Assembly: GCA_963965975.1 (NCBI GenBank)
Contig: OZ014416.1
Coordinates: 1,736,001-1,800,000 of the forward strand
Length of the DNA stretch: 64,000 nucleotides
From: Xestospongia bergquistia
Lineage: Eukaryota > Porifera > Demospongiae > Haplosclerida > Petrosiidae
Direction: 5' to 3'
Position 1 is the stretch's first letter; every line of letters starts with the position of its first letter. Below are positions 12,881 through 39,329 of this stretch, in pieces. The position numbers and the translations under genes were made by a program. The notes below the pieces were generated by a model. It did not search any database, had not been told where the DNA came from, and was given only the letters and a program-made list of their open reading frames with translations.

Positions 12881-15800
12881 TTAATTAATATTCTGGTACA
12901 ATAAATGTCCTTGGTGTTCTCTAATGTTCCTCTTACTGACAAAAAGAGGAAGATCCTATATATTAAAATAAATCATTTGATCCTGTACATTAATCATGTG
13001 ATCCCATATATAAATCACTTGATCCTATATACTAAATCATCTGATCCTAAATACCAACATGTACTACAGATATAAGTATACAAGTCATATCATTCAATAT
13101 ACTTAGAGTTAAAAATATGCTAATTAGACTTTAAATTTATAATTTTCATACATAAAGTACTTCTCTATTTTACAAACCCCTTTTCTTTTTTATATATTTT
13201 ATTCTAGTGTCAGATAATTTGAACTGTCATTTCACTTGTTTGGTCCTTACAAGAAAAACCTTATCTTACCTCATAAACAGACCATTATTTGCATTCTTCA
13301 CTCACTAGGACTGGAGTAATGTACAGTTTTAACATTTTGCCAGTGCAAAGGACCTCTTAATTGGAATTAGTTTTATGCATTATCGATATTGAAATCATTA
13401 AATTATTTAACTTGGAACAAACTTATCAACTTTTAAAATTAATCCAATTACTAATATATGGTAAATGCCATCTTGATTCTTCCAATTTGAGATAAAATGT
13501 CTAAGAGAAGAAACAATGTATCTATCATATTATAATAGATATTATCATAAAAGCAATAAAGTTACATGCATAAGAGATCTGGTTAGATGAAAAGTTTAGG
13601 AGACAGAATTAGTACTAATTATAGAGTTCTTTATAGAATTCTAGACATATAGTTACAGTTATAGTAGAAGTAGTTAGTATTAGTATGATATATTTGATAG
13701 TTATGAAACTAGTAGACATAGTTATTATCATGTACCTCATACACTAACAAATAACATTAACTGTTGTAGTACAAACTTTAGGTTAAAATTAGAGTTGAAA
13801 TCAATCTCACCTTTTCTTCATTAAAGATCTTTCCATTGTCTTCTTTGACATTAGGAAATATAACAGGAACTAAAATAAAGAAATAAAAATAAAACCACCT
13901 GGCAAAATGTTCTTAACATAGTTTATTAGATACATGAAATACTGCTAGTATTAGTATACAATAAAATGTATCCTCAATATAAGGGGATGTTCCTAGTTTA
14001 TAATGTCCATTACAAGATGTTCCATTCATTAGTTAGTACATGCAGAATTCTAATATACTTCTAAAATATATGAACACAATTCACTATAGGGGACATTATT
14101 CTTTCATATTGTGTGTTAAAAATAAACCTCTAAAAAGAGGAGACCCCTATAATTAAGAACATTTTAATTTGAACTCTATACTTGTCCAGATGAGTGAGGG
14201 TATTTATAATTACCATTACGTTAATTAAGAGTTAAATATTGTTACCACATACCTTCCACTTCATACTCATCAGGATCAACAGCTGGAGGTAATGGAGGAT
14301 TATACTGCAGAAGGAAGTGTAAAATATAAATTAAGTTTACCAAGTAAGTGAATTAATGGTACAACAAAGAGATTAGGTACATGTATATATATTATAATAA
14401 TTGCTTAATTGAAAGTTAAAATATGGTCAATTTTTACGATTTGCTTATAAAATTTATGAAAATGCTATAATAAATTTTATTTTTGAAGTAGTTCCTGTCT
14501 ATTTGTGTTTATCTAGTTGTTAACAATATTTACACCATGTTTTACTTACATAGCTAATGTTGCTAACAAAATCTATTTTTTTACTCAGAATATCATTTCA
14601 TATTTTTATATTAAAAGTCTGTCATAAGCCAATACACTTATTAATGCATAGTGTATTAGAAAGTTATAATCATGTGACAACTGACAAAGTGAATATAAAC
14701 TGATTTAGTTACATACTAGTTGTTGTCCTTGTGGATACTGTTGCTGATATTGCTGAGAGTATGTAGCTACTTGAGGTTGGCCTAAAATACTGGCCGAGCC
14801 AGATCCCTGTATTATGACTCCTGAATGTCCAGTAAAATGAGGGGTGGGGTTAGTAGGTGGTGCATATTGCGGTGGTGGTGGTTGTGGTGTCTGTGGCGTG
14901 TTTGACATCATCATCATTCCAGCAAATGGATTTGTTCTGAAATAGAATACAACAACACCTCTTTCATTCTTATACTTCCATTCTAGCATCCTCATTCCAA
15001 ATCTTTGTTCTCCATTCCAAATCCATCCATCTTCATTCCCTATTCTCATATAAAAAATCTTCCATTTGAATCCTCATTCCCAATCCATCTTATCTTCTAT
15101 CAACCCATCCTCATTCTCATACTAAAAGAACAAGGATTAAATTAATTTATTTACTGTGGTTTAGGTGGTAAAGCCTCTCTGATCTTTATAGCTTTACTAC
15201 CTAGTCCAAGAGTATTATCTAGTTCTGTTAACGAGCGATCACGTTCTGACTGATCACAAAACCTGACAAACCCGTATCCTTTACTTGTACCAGTCTCATC
15301 TTCAATTACTATAATTTATGGATAAAAAGATCAATCCATCTATCATCAACTCATTCATCCATCCATCTATCTGTCCATTTATCTATTCATACACACACAA
15401 TTTGTTACCTTTAGCAAACCGAACTGATTTATATCTTTTCAAAAAGTGTTCCTACATAAAGAGAATGTCTTATTATAACTATATATATACAGCTGCTAGT
15501 TTACCAGTAACTGTTGACTAGTGACATCAGGACTTAAATCAGCCACAAACACATTGTGTTCTGTTGTACTAGAGAACAAATTTGCAAAAAATAAATACAA
15601 CAAACAGATTAATGTACATACCCTGCTTCAAGTCGCTTACTTGCCCAGTTTAATTTAAATTTCTTTCCCTAAATAATAAACTAGACATGTTAAATTTCCA
15701 GCTGTACAATACTTACACTAGCACAACCAGGCATGCTCTCTTTCTTGAGATTGTAAAGAGCAGATTTTGCTGTCATTGGATCAGCAAATTCAACAAAACA

Positions 15801-16864
15801 GTACCTAGCCATCATCCTATAATGACAAGGATACATACTTATCCAGTAATCTAACCTAGAACAAAATTATATACCATAGTAGGTTCTACCTAACTCTCAA
15901 GCATGTTTGATACAGCATTAAAACAAAGCAAGAGTGTGTAGATGTTTTTTTATTAACCCTTTTATACCTGTCAGGCATGTCGTATGTCAAGCATACATTA
16001 ATATAATGACTCTAAGGATGTTTTCAATTGAGGAAGTATAGCAGATTATGTACAATTGATTGTACATGCATTTCTTCAAGTATATATATATATATATACC
16101 CTGTTTGAAGATTACGAATCATTTTGACTGAAAGTACTTGATAACCAAACTGTGCGTACATATTCTGTACAAAGGCTTCATCCATGTGTGGTTCTAACTA
16201 GAAAAGTAATGAAATTGGAGGTCACATGATTGATCACATGATTGGTTCATAAATGAGTATCATAATGAATTAAGAATAAATTTATTGATGATAAATAAAT
16301 CTGCATAAATGATTCACATATCATATTATGGTAATTTATGTATAAATCTAGTCACTTCTTTAACAAATGAACCATCAATTAATGATTTAAAAGATCCAAA
16401 TTATACATCAACATTGAATTGGTTTCATGACTTTCATCTAATCAAAAAAACACTAAATCTTAAATCCTAAAAGCACAAGTCTAATACGAAAAATGTCCGC
16501 TACATATTTTAGCACTAAATCATGAATATAAGAAAGGCGTATGTATTCAGTACTATTCTATTAATTGTTAAGATTATTAATTAATAATTAATTAATGTGC
16601 AAGTAGTCATAACTGGTAGGCATATCTTTACACTGACACCAGCCTAAATCTTCTTGCTTGATATCACAACTACTATCGTACCTTCATGTAATCACATGAC
16701 ACTTGTTTTTGTTATGTGATAAGAACATATAGTACATTAATTGTATAGATTACTAAACAACTTACATCTCCCATCCATAATTTATTTGTTGGAGGTTCAG
16801 CTTCATCAGGTGCTGGTGGTGCATTTGTAGGCGCTGTAAAACTCCCAGTGAAGAGACCAGCCAT
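12881..16864 (-). CDS. TRNAU1AP: tRNA-Sec-associated protein (SECp43), two RRMs
   Basis: Eleven exons on the minus strand: 16864-16766, 16197-16100, 15816-15717, 15668-15622, 15568-15505, 15451-15409, 15308-15155, 14936-14717, 14304-14253, 13869-13811, 12955-12881; 336 residues, frame checked. RRM1 starts with KLWMGDLEPHMDEAFV and contains SVKMIRNLQTG and RYCFVEFAD. RRM2 contains EHNVFVADLSPDV and GTSKGYGFVRF. A Pro/Gln-rich tail follows (YSQQYQQQYPQGQQ), like the YNQYYQQY region of SECp43. SECp43 binds selenocysteine tRNA and helps its modification and selenoprotein synthesis, so the host probably makes selenoproteins. An extra N-terminal leader of about 30 residues (PTNAPPAPDEAEPP) precedes RRM1. 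The last exon (25 codons) is the least certain. Confidence 0.9.
12952..13060. repeat. Degenerate repeat of about 26 bp in the last TRNAU1AP intron
   Basis: Four imperfect copies built on AATCATTTGATCCTATATA. The first copy overlaps the acceptor side of the terminal exon. Confidence 0.6.
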
Positions 16865-16945
16865 TATTTATCACTTCCAAGTGAGCTACTATAAATTAAA
16901 CCACGCCCATATCAATACCACGTGGTGGCATTAGCCTGGCTGTGG
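16865..16945. promoter_or_regulatory. TRNAU1AP promoter with CACGTG E-box
   Basis: Directly upstream of the TRNAU1AP ATG. It contains the E-box CACGTG (16919-16924) followed by GTGGC. The same block, diverged, recurs at about 23094-23170 in front of CAD. Exon-like sequence begins on the plus strand just after it, so it may be bidirectional. Confidence 0.5.
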
Positions 16946-17420
16946 AGCTGCTGATACTCAAGCGATTGAAGATGTAGTCAAGCTTCAATTACAATTACAC
17001 AGGTACATTTATCCACTACTTACTTCTTCATCTCATCTATCATTAGCTTGTATTGTTTTAGTTTGCTTGAACTACTAGTATGATAGATATCCTTTGACTT
17101 ATAGTGACTAATACTATTCGACTATATATCAAAACTTGATAGATAAAAATTATCATCATGTTGTGTATTGACTACAACAAAAAACTCTAACATTGTTAGT
17201 TTATTTGTGTAATGTTGATTCATCTGTTCGTTCAAACCAACCAGTCATCAGAAAAACAAGTTATCAGTAGTTAAATTTCTCTCTCTAGTGTTGAGTTGGA
17301 TGAGCCTCTATTAGTGAAGACAGCTGCTAAAGTGTTCAGATCACTTCGCTTTGCTATCAATATTGTGATAACTGTATCACTGGTATCCTATGTGCTATCA
17401 AGTTATTAAGAGGACGGGTA
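16943..17420 (+). other. Unidentified exon-like fragments
   Basis: Two open stretches join in frame. The first (about 16943-16999, reading AADTQAIEDVVKLQLQLH) ends at a GTACAT donor. The second (17290-17391 or later) follows a CTCTCTCTAG acceptor and reads VELDEPLLVKTAAKVFRSLR, then a hydrophobic run ending at a stop near 17408. No ATG is in frame upstream of the first piece because of a TAG. I do not recognise the protein. It may be a decayed gene, or a real gene whose start I cannot place. Confidence 0.3.
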
Positions 17421-17539
17421 ACAAAGTGGGTATATATTATGTGTCCATTATTTATCCTTTTTCTTTGCTATAGGTCTACTCCATACAATTAATTTTGGAG
17501 GTGTGTGTATTCAACAACCATTTTCTGTTGGAGGTATGT

Positions 17540-18330
17540 TCACTCTATAATATGAACCTGTTCAATTATGGTCTGTTTTTTGTTTTATGGTGATATCTCT
17601 ATGGTTACTGTGATGCTCTGAATGTTACTGAATGGTTATTGTTTACTAAGATATACATACCTCTTATAAACTAGTATTGGTAACCAGTTTTTGTATAACT
17701 ATTACTGAATTCATTTAAAATTTTCATAATTAAAAAGATTGTGATTGTTTAGAATAATAATTAGAATTATTGATAATTAATGAAATTGACTTTATAATAT
17801 TTGTAATAATCGATTATAAAAAAATTAAAATATAATTAATGAAATTGACTTTAAAATGTTTATAATATTGATAATAATTGATTAGTAAAAAATATAATAG
17901 TTAAAAAATTAATATTAAGAATAGAGATTGTAAAAAATAAATAAATGTAAAATAATTGATTAATAATATAATGGTTAAAAATTAATATTAAGAATAAGAG
18001 ATTTTAAAAAATAAACAAATGTTAATGACAAATTTTAGAGATTAAAAAAATGTTAAGAACAAATTTAAAAGAAGAGTTTTAAATAAATTAATGTGTGCTC
18101 AATTTTGTATTTAAGATTACATGATAATGATGGTACAAATTTAATGCTATAAATTTAAGTATTTTAACAATTTTCTATCATTAAAAAAGTGGAATTTGCG
18201 TGCATTGATTGACACTGAACCCTAAAATTTTAAATAGGTAAAATACAACGTACAAATTAAGTGATAAATAACTTTAATTTTAATGATTAAAAAATCTAAA
18301 AAGAATAACTTAAAATTAACAACAGAAATT
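17540..18330. other. Very AT-rich spacer
   Basis: Long runs of A and T with repeated local phrases such as TTAATATTAAGAATA and GATTAATAATAT. No credible ORF, RNA gene or mobile-element end seen. Confidence 0.7.
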
Positions 18331-18332
18331 AC

Positions 18333-18411
18333 ATTGGTCGGGCGGGAAAATGTCATCAGCACGTGTATACATCTAGCAAGGAAACGCGTGACCACTATTA
18401 TGGCGGGAAAA
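18333..18411. promoter_or_regulatory. Cell-cycle-type promoter module
   Basis: A GC-richer island in very AT-rich DNA. It holds an inverted CCAAT box (ATTGG, 18333-18337), two E2F-like sites GGCGGGAAAA (18341-18350 and 18402-18411), an E-box CACGTG (18360-18365) and ACGCGT (18384-18389). The E2F/CCAAT combination is typical of G1/S promoters. It lies about 450 bp upstream of the SP-repeat ORF on the plus strand; which gene it serves is unknown. Confidence 0.5.
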
Positions 18412-18834
18412 TATCAATCATTTGCACAAGCCTAACGAGCAAACGTTTTAATAGATTTTTAATTATTTTTTTGCAAAAAATTAAAATTAATATTTGTAAA
18501 AAAATATAATATAAAAAATATAATATAATAATTATATTTTTTAATAAATAAAATACATAGTACTAAATGCATAATATTATTGTTAAAATATATAACAGCA
18601 ATGGTAAGTAAAAAGAATTCTAAACTAATTCAGTTTATATCAAAAAAGTTAAAAATTTGTAATAATGATTCTAAACTAATTCAGTAGTTAAAAGTTGTGA
18701 TAATAACTATTAACTTAAAATATCTTTGAAATTAAAGTGAAGATTGACTTTTGACAAATTTTAGTGAAAAATGGTTTTTAAAACAAGTAATAAAAAAAGT
18801 AATAGAAAAAATATAAAGAAAAAATGGCAACTAA

Positions 18835-19308
18835 AATAAAAATATATATAAATTTTTAAAGACAGTTTCTGTATCTGAAGAGTCCCCAAGAAGTCCAGTG
18901 AAGGTCTCCATCCAATCCAGCAATATTGTAGGAAAGAGAAGCTGGAGAGTTCCCAAGAGTCCAGTCAGTCCACCAGTTGAAGAGTCCCCAAGAAGTCCAG
19001 TGAAGGTCTCCATCCAATCCAGCAATATTGTAGGAAAGAGAAGCTGGAGAGTTCCCAAGAGTCCAGTCAGTCCACCAATTAAAGAGTCCCAAAGAAGTCC
19101 AGTGAAGGTCTCCAATCCAGCAATTGTAGGAAAGAGAAGATGGAGAGTTCCCAAGAGTCCAGTCAGTCCACCAGTTGAGAACATAGAGGGAGAAAGAGAG
19201 AATAACAACTGGGTTGCTAAAGAACAGATGAGAAGTGGATGGATGGATGGAGAGACAGCTCACCTTTTTCACCAGTGCTGCTCCTGCAGGGAAAGAAAAA
19301 GAGAGTAG
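18835..19308 (+). other. Hypothetical exon with three 34-residue SP-rich repeats
   Basis: An open frame runs from 18835 to the stop at 19308. It has no ATG before the repeats, so it would need an upstream exon; an AAAG acceptor is possible at 18861. The core is three tandem 102 bp units (starts 18877, 18979, 19081). Each encodes an SPRSPVK-like motif, then NIVGKRSWRVPKSPVSPP. Copies 1 and 2 are almost identical; copy 3 lacks six bases in frame. The dense S-P dipeptides next to basic residues look like sites for proline-directed kinases. The part after the repeats (QMRSGWMDGETAHLFHQCC) is unremarkable. No family was recognised, and it could also be a non-coding minisatellite. Confidence 0.35.
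18877..19176. repeat. 102-bp tandem repeat, three copies
   Basis: Units start at 18877, 18979 and 19081. The period is divisible by three and the only clear indel is six bases, so the reading frame is kept throughout. Confidence 0.9.
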
Positions 19309-19381
19309 TTATGAACTGATGGTGACAATGAGTGGATGGAGAGTGAAGAGAGACAGAGGAAGTGAAAAGGGACCAAACAAC

Positions 19382-19409
19382 ACACACACACACACACAGC
19401 ACACACATA
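19382..19409. repeat. CA microsatellite
   Basis: About a dozen CA dinucleotides with one interruption, directly before the GC-rich hairpin. Confidence 0.9.
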
Positions 19410-19429
19410 CGCACCCTAGAAGATCAGAG

Positions 19430-19501
19430 CTTCCCCCCGCCACCTGGCGGCCTCGGATATTAAAAAAAAATTTTTTTTGGCCGCCAGGCGGCAGGGGGAA
19501 G
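19430..19501. repeat. GC-rich hairpin with poly(A)/poly(T) centre
   Basis: The left arm (19430-19452) and right arm (19479-19501) are inverted repeats matching at 21 of 23 positions. The centre is a run of A then T that can also pair. It is isolated GC-rich DNA in an AT-rich block. Confidence 0.85.
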
Positions 19502-19639
19502 ATGATTAATAGGATTTGTATGAGTGTGTGTATGGTGTATGGGCTGAATAGCCCAAAATAAAATAAAAATTAAAATTAAAAGAAGAGGAAAGAAGGCTTG
19601 AAGGAAGACAGGAAAGACTGAGCAGGAGAGCGACTCATC

Positions 19640-19965
19640 TTTTACATCCAGAGAACAGTCAAGAGCATTAGAGAACATCAGAACAGTCAGAGAACATCAA
19701 AGAACACCAGAGCTAGAACAGTCAGAGAACATCAAAGAACATCAGAGCTAGAACAGTCAGAGAACATCAAAGAACATCAGGAACAGTAAGATCTGTAGAA
19801 AAGAAAAAGGAATTAGACAATCAATAAAGAAATAAATGAAAAAATAAAAAAAAAGAAAAGTTACAAAAATGAAAAAAAGGATGACAAAAAAAAAAAAAGA
19901 TGAGATCCAACGACGAGAAGATCCAACGACGAGACGATCCAACGACGAGATGATCCAACGATGAT
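19640..19965. repeat. Short tandem repeats
   Basis: A repeat based on AGAACAGTCAGAGAACATCA spans about 19640-19790. A second, based on GATCCAACGACGAGA, spans about 19903-19965 in four copies. The DNA between them is poly(A)-rich. I see no gene. Confidence 0.8.
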
Positions 19966-20090
19966 AACAACATGGTCGACAAAGCTCCATCCTTTTATTG
20001 TCAGTCACAATAAGGATCATGGTCTCAGCTCTCTTGCAAGCCATCTTGCGCGTGCTCCCGTGCTGGAATGTGTTAACTAATATCATAAAT

Positions 20091-20161
20091 GGCGGGAACT
20101 TATAACCGACCAATCAGAATGCACGACTTCACACTCCTACTTCCAGCAAGCGAGTGACTCA
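20091..20161. promoter_or_regulatory. Second promoter-like module: E2F, CCAAT, AP-1
   Basis: GGCGGGAA (20091-20098), CCAAT (20110-20114) and an AP-1 site TGACTCA (20155-20161). No coding sequence starts convincingly on either side; a minus-strand frame from 20113 is mostly poly(T)-derived. The stretch 20162-20900 holds no gene I can see. Confidence 0.4.
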
Positions 20162-20904
20162 TCTTATTATCAATTTGTCATACCCAGTTTTAATTAATTT
20201 TCAATTTTCAGAAATTATTTGCCTGGTAACTTAATTACCAAACTAGATTAATGAACACATACACATCTTTGTAGAGATCACCAACAACAAAGTTTATAAT
20301 TTAAGTAAAAATTTAGCAATAAAAATTTGACATTAAAAACCTATTACAATCGATAATATCATAATTACAGTTTCATTATAAATTAAAATAATTATCATTC
20401 AAATCTATATTGATTCTACATTCAGAGTGAGAGACGAGAGAGAGGGAGACATGACCTAAATCTCTTCTACCTTTGACATAAGCAAAAGATTGATGTGTAT
20501 GTACTCAAACCAGCAAATTCTGACTGATCAATTACCATAATGACATCACTGTGGTTAGAGAGATTACCAAAATAAAGTGTTAAACTTCCAGGATATCATA
20601 TATAAAGTAGTACATCATATTATACTCACTCAAGTATAAAGGCCAGAGATAACAGTTTATTGTACACAAAATGTTATGATTATGTACTTGCTACTTAATA
20701 TGTTGAAAATAAGTTTAGTCTAACTATTGTCTATAATGTCAACCACCAACTTACTTGTTATTATATATAATGCTCATATGTTATCAACTACTACATCTAA
20801 AACAATATCTACAATGTCACTACTGTATACCTCTTTTAGGTCACTAATTATAATTTATATAGTACTTCTTGAGTGAACTGGATAGGTAATAAACTGGATT
20901 AAAT

Positions 20905-21800
20905 TTGAAGGACCTCGCTTGCTATCAATTCTAGGTTTGCATGAAGGCATCATCTGATGACAACGCAACTAGAAAAACAAGTAAAACAAGTTATCTGGTT
21001 GTATTACTATTTAATAGTTTATAAAAGGCATGATTCATAACATCAGAAAATACAGTCTGAGGATGACAACCTAAGTGTTCAGCTGGATTTTTATTAAGAA
21101 AGCCTTTGATTACCTACAGATGTTGAATAGATATCATGGTAAAGAGTTGTGTGTTGAGACCACACCCACTTGAACTGCTTTAACTGATAATGAGCGAGGA
21201 ATTCATATTGCCTTCTCTAAAATAAATGAAGAAATGAATGGATAGATCAATGAACAAATGAATGGATTGATAGACAAATTGGTGGATGGATGGATGAATG
21301 AATGCATTGATAGATGGACTGGATAGACAGATGAATACCTTGATCTTCAGTGCTCTAATCTGTCATATCATGGATGACCTCTTAAAAATGGACTCTTACC
21401 AGCTAACATTGATGGATGGATCAATGGATGAATGAAAGCATTGATAGATAAATGGATGGATGGATGGATCAATTACATACTGTTAAGAAATCATGGAAAG
21501 GATCAGCTGTTTTTTTCTCAGAGAGATCTTCTCCTGGTTGTCTTGCAGGCTAGCAAGGAGATAGTGGTTGTACCTTATTTGTCGATAATTTTTACTTACA
21601 GGATGACCTTCACAAAATCTCTTCTTGACGGAGATAGTAACAATCCCTCTTATTACAACCATCTTGCATGCCTTACATTGTAACCTTGACGACCAAGTCC
21701 CAAAATCTCTTTTTACATTTAGCACAGTAGGCCACCCTCAACAAAGCATGTCCATTGATATGTCATACTTTCCTTCATCTCCTGGTTCCATTGATAATAG
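20905..21800 (-). pseudogene. Decayed atypical protein kinase C
   Basis: Pieces of an aPKC (PRKCI/PRKCZ type) lie in gene order on the minus strand. First comes a C1 zinc finger (about 21745-21620): YCAKCKKRFW, then WGLGRQG, then LQCKACKMVV, in changing frames. A linker reading PGEDLSEKKTADPFHDF (about 21530-21485) is followed, after loss of most of the kinase domain, by MLAGKSPF (about 21405). SVKAVQ (about 21185) is interrupted upstream by one extra base. A good exon, VIKGFLNKNPAEHLGCHPQT (about 21112-21017), carries the aPKC-typical LGCHPQT. The last piece holds KPRIDSKRGPSN (about 20965-20900). Frameshifts, in-frame stops and the missing catalytic core argue against function. The source gene is not in the window. 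Confidence 0.75.
21228..21480. repeat. TGGATGGA-type minisatellite inside the PKC pseudogene
   Basis: Three clusters of TGGATGGATGAATG-like units (about 21230-21330, 21410-21440, 21455-21475) interrupt the pseudogene. Confidence 0.8.
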
Positions 21801-22074
21801 TACAAATGAACTGTAACAAAATAAGATGATGTAATAATGATATAATGATGATGTAAATATGACATAATGACATATGTAGCTTGATTTAGTCAATGTAACA
21901 ATAAAAACATTAAATAGTTGAATAACTGGTTACAGTCAATATACTACATTCAAGAGGTCATATACTAATAGATAGTAAAGTCAACTACAGTTACTATCTC
22001 TCCTTTACATAACTTACGAGAACTCTGGGAAAGACCTTCAAACATTGTGGAAGAAATAAACTTGTGAACACTGT

Positions 22075-22480
22075 ATACTTACCGTATACTTACTATATAT
22101 TTACTGTATACTTACCGTATACTTAATATATATTTACTGTATACTTACCGTATACTTAATATATATTTACTGTATACTTACTGTATACATATAATACACT
22201 TACTGTATACTTACCGTATACTTAATATATATATTTACTGTATACTTACCGTATACTTAATATATATTTACTGTATACTTAATATATATTTACTGTATAC
22301 TTACTGTATACATATAATACACTTACTGTATACTTACCGTATACTTAATATATATTTACTGTATACTTACTGTATACTTAATATATATTTACTGTATACT
22401 TACTGTATACTTAATATATATTTACTGTATACTTACTGTATACATATAATACACTTACTGTATATTTATTATAATTTACA
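22075..22480. repeat. AT-rich higher-order satellite
   Basis: About 400 bp made of TACTGTATACTTAC, CGTATACTTAATATATATT and CATATAATACACT modules in changing order. The modules themselves contain the palindrome GTATAC. Confidence 0.9.
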
Positions 22481-22644
22481 TATGATATACTTACTGTATA
22501 CTAATTGTATAGTTATTATGCATTGAGATACTGTCTCCTGATTAAAATGAAGTCAGATTGTCTCATCCAATTCTTTTGTCATTCTAATGAGACGTTTACA
22601 TTATCATCTAGGTAAGAATGAGAAATACAGTTACCACGACAACC

Positions 22645-22675
<31 letters not shown>

Positions 22676-22994
22676 AAATTACCATCATAATAATTAAGGA
22701 AACATTGAACTATAATTATAGTGACACAATGATAGGAATAGTGACAAGCTGTACATGTATTTCTCAATATTACTGTATATCTTAAGAATAAAACATCTTT
22801 AAATGAACTCTGAATCTATTGTCATTTATGTCACAGCTGACTATATCTCATTTATAAATAACAAATACTATCTAGTGTCTACTAATAGTATTGAATTTAA
22901 AGGGTTCTAACTTATGTTATGCTAAAAACTCAGCTATAACTATAGTAACGCTAGCTATGTCCACACACCCTAATGATGTGGCATTATTATTATT

Positions 22995-23093
22995 GATAGA
23001 TAGACTACCAGACAATTTACATCTTCCATCCATAATTTATTTGTTGGAGGTTCAGCCTGCATTTGTAGGCGCTGTAAAACTCCCACCAGACAT
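22995..23093 (-). pseudogene. Broken copy of TRNAU1AP exon 1
   Basis: Matches TRNAU1AP exon 1 and its donor side (16755-16864), in the same orientation. The ATG (23093-23091) is kept, giving MSGGSFTAPTNAG and then a stop. The copy lacks about 17 bases of the coding part, which shifts the frame, and the donor has become GTAAAT. The downstream exons are absent. Its start lies 88 bp from the CAD ATG, on the opposite strand. Confidence 0.85.
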
Positions 23094-23181
23094 TATTTAT
23101 GATTTCCAATTTTCCACTAAATTAAATAACGCCCATACAATTAAAAGCACGTGGTGGCGCCAACTGTGGCGGTACAACATC
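23094..23181 (+). promoter_or_regulatory. CAD proximal promoter with CACGTG E-box, derived from the TRNAU1AP promoter
   Basis: This 88 bp segment is a diverged copy of the TRNAU1AP upstream region. Shared landmarks are ATTATTTAT, the CGCCCATA block, and CACGTGGTGGC with the E-box at 23148-23153. The E-box is 29 bp before the CAD ATG. In mammals CAD is a known Myc/USF target through a CACGTG E-box near its start; that parallel is established knowledge, and binding here is inference. Confidence 0.6.
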
Positions 23182-38737
<15,556 letters not shown>

Positions 38738-38894
38738 AGTAGCGAGAATACTCACCAGGTGTAATATATAATGTTGTCATGACCCTTACAATCTTGAGTA
38801 TCTATTACATGTATTTACATAACTTCTTTTCTTGTTTATTTAAATTTTAAGTATCAACTTTAACTGTATACATGTACGTTGTAATAGCAACACG

Positions 38895-39329
38895 GGGTGC
38901 CAAATAGGACAAAAGCCACTCAGTGTGTATGTATTCAAGTTTACAAATAATTCAGACCTCTTATTTATAGTATGGAGCTCCTATGCTTGTGACCTCATTT
39001 GAAACAAAGGACCACTTCTGGTAAACATTTGTGACCTGATTTTTGTAAAAGGACTACTGTTAAAACATCTCAATAAATGTTTTGTATATATACAGTTGCT
39101 ATATATGCACAACTATTCATTAGTAACTGTATGTATGCAAAACTGTTTTTTAGATGTAAAAACAGTGCTCCCTTTACTCCAGTCATATCATAAATGTTTC
39201 AACAGAGCGGTCCTTATTGCAAATCAGGTCGCATTTCGTAATTTAGATTTTTGTTTATAATTGAGATGCTCCATTTATAATCTTGACCTCAACACAGTGT
39301 GTGTGGTTTTTTGTTCTATTTGGCACCAA
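38895..39329. mobile_element. Foldback/MITE-like element downstream of CAD
   Basis: About 435 bp bounded by inverted repeats: GGTGCCAAATAGGACAAAA at the left, its near complement TTTTGTTCTATTTGGCACC at the right. The inner parts also pair: the left half has ACCTGATTTTTGTAAAAGGAC and the right half has its relatives in reverse. It covers most of the 909 bp between CAD and the BTB gene. No ORF. No clear target duplication. Confidence 0.75.

Noticed and set aside
18831..19272. Minus-strand Trp/Leu-rich repeat ORFs over the SP repeat
   Set aside because: Both strands are open because the 102 bp unit is a multiple of three. The plus strand has the more protein-like composition, though neither is proven.
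22891..23181. N-terminal extension of CAD upstream of 23182
   Set aside because: It is open by chance across the antisense TRNAU1AP pseudo-exon, has no family similarity, and the 23182 ATG aligns with the CAD N-terminus.
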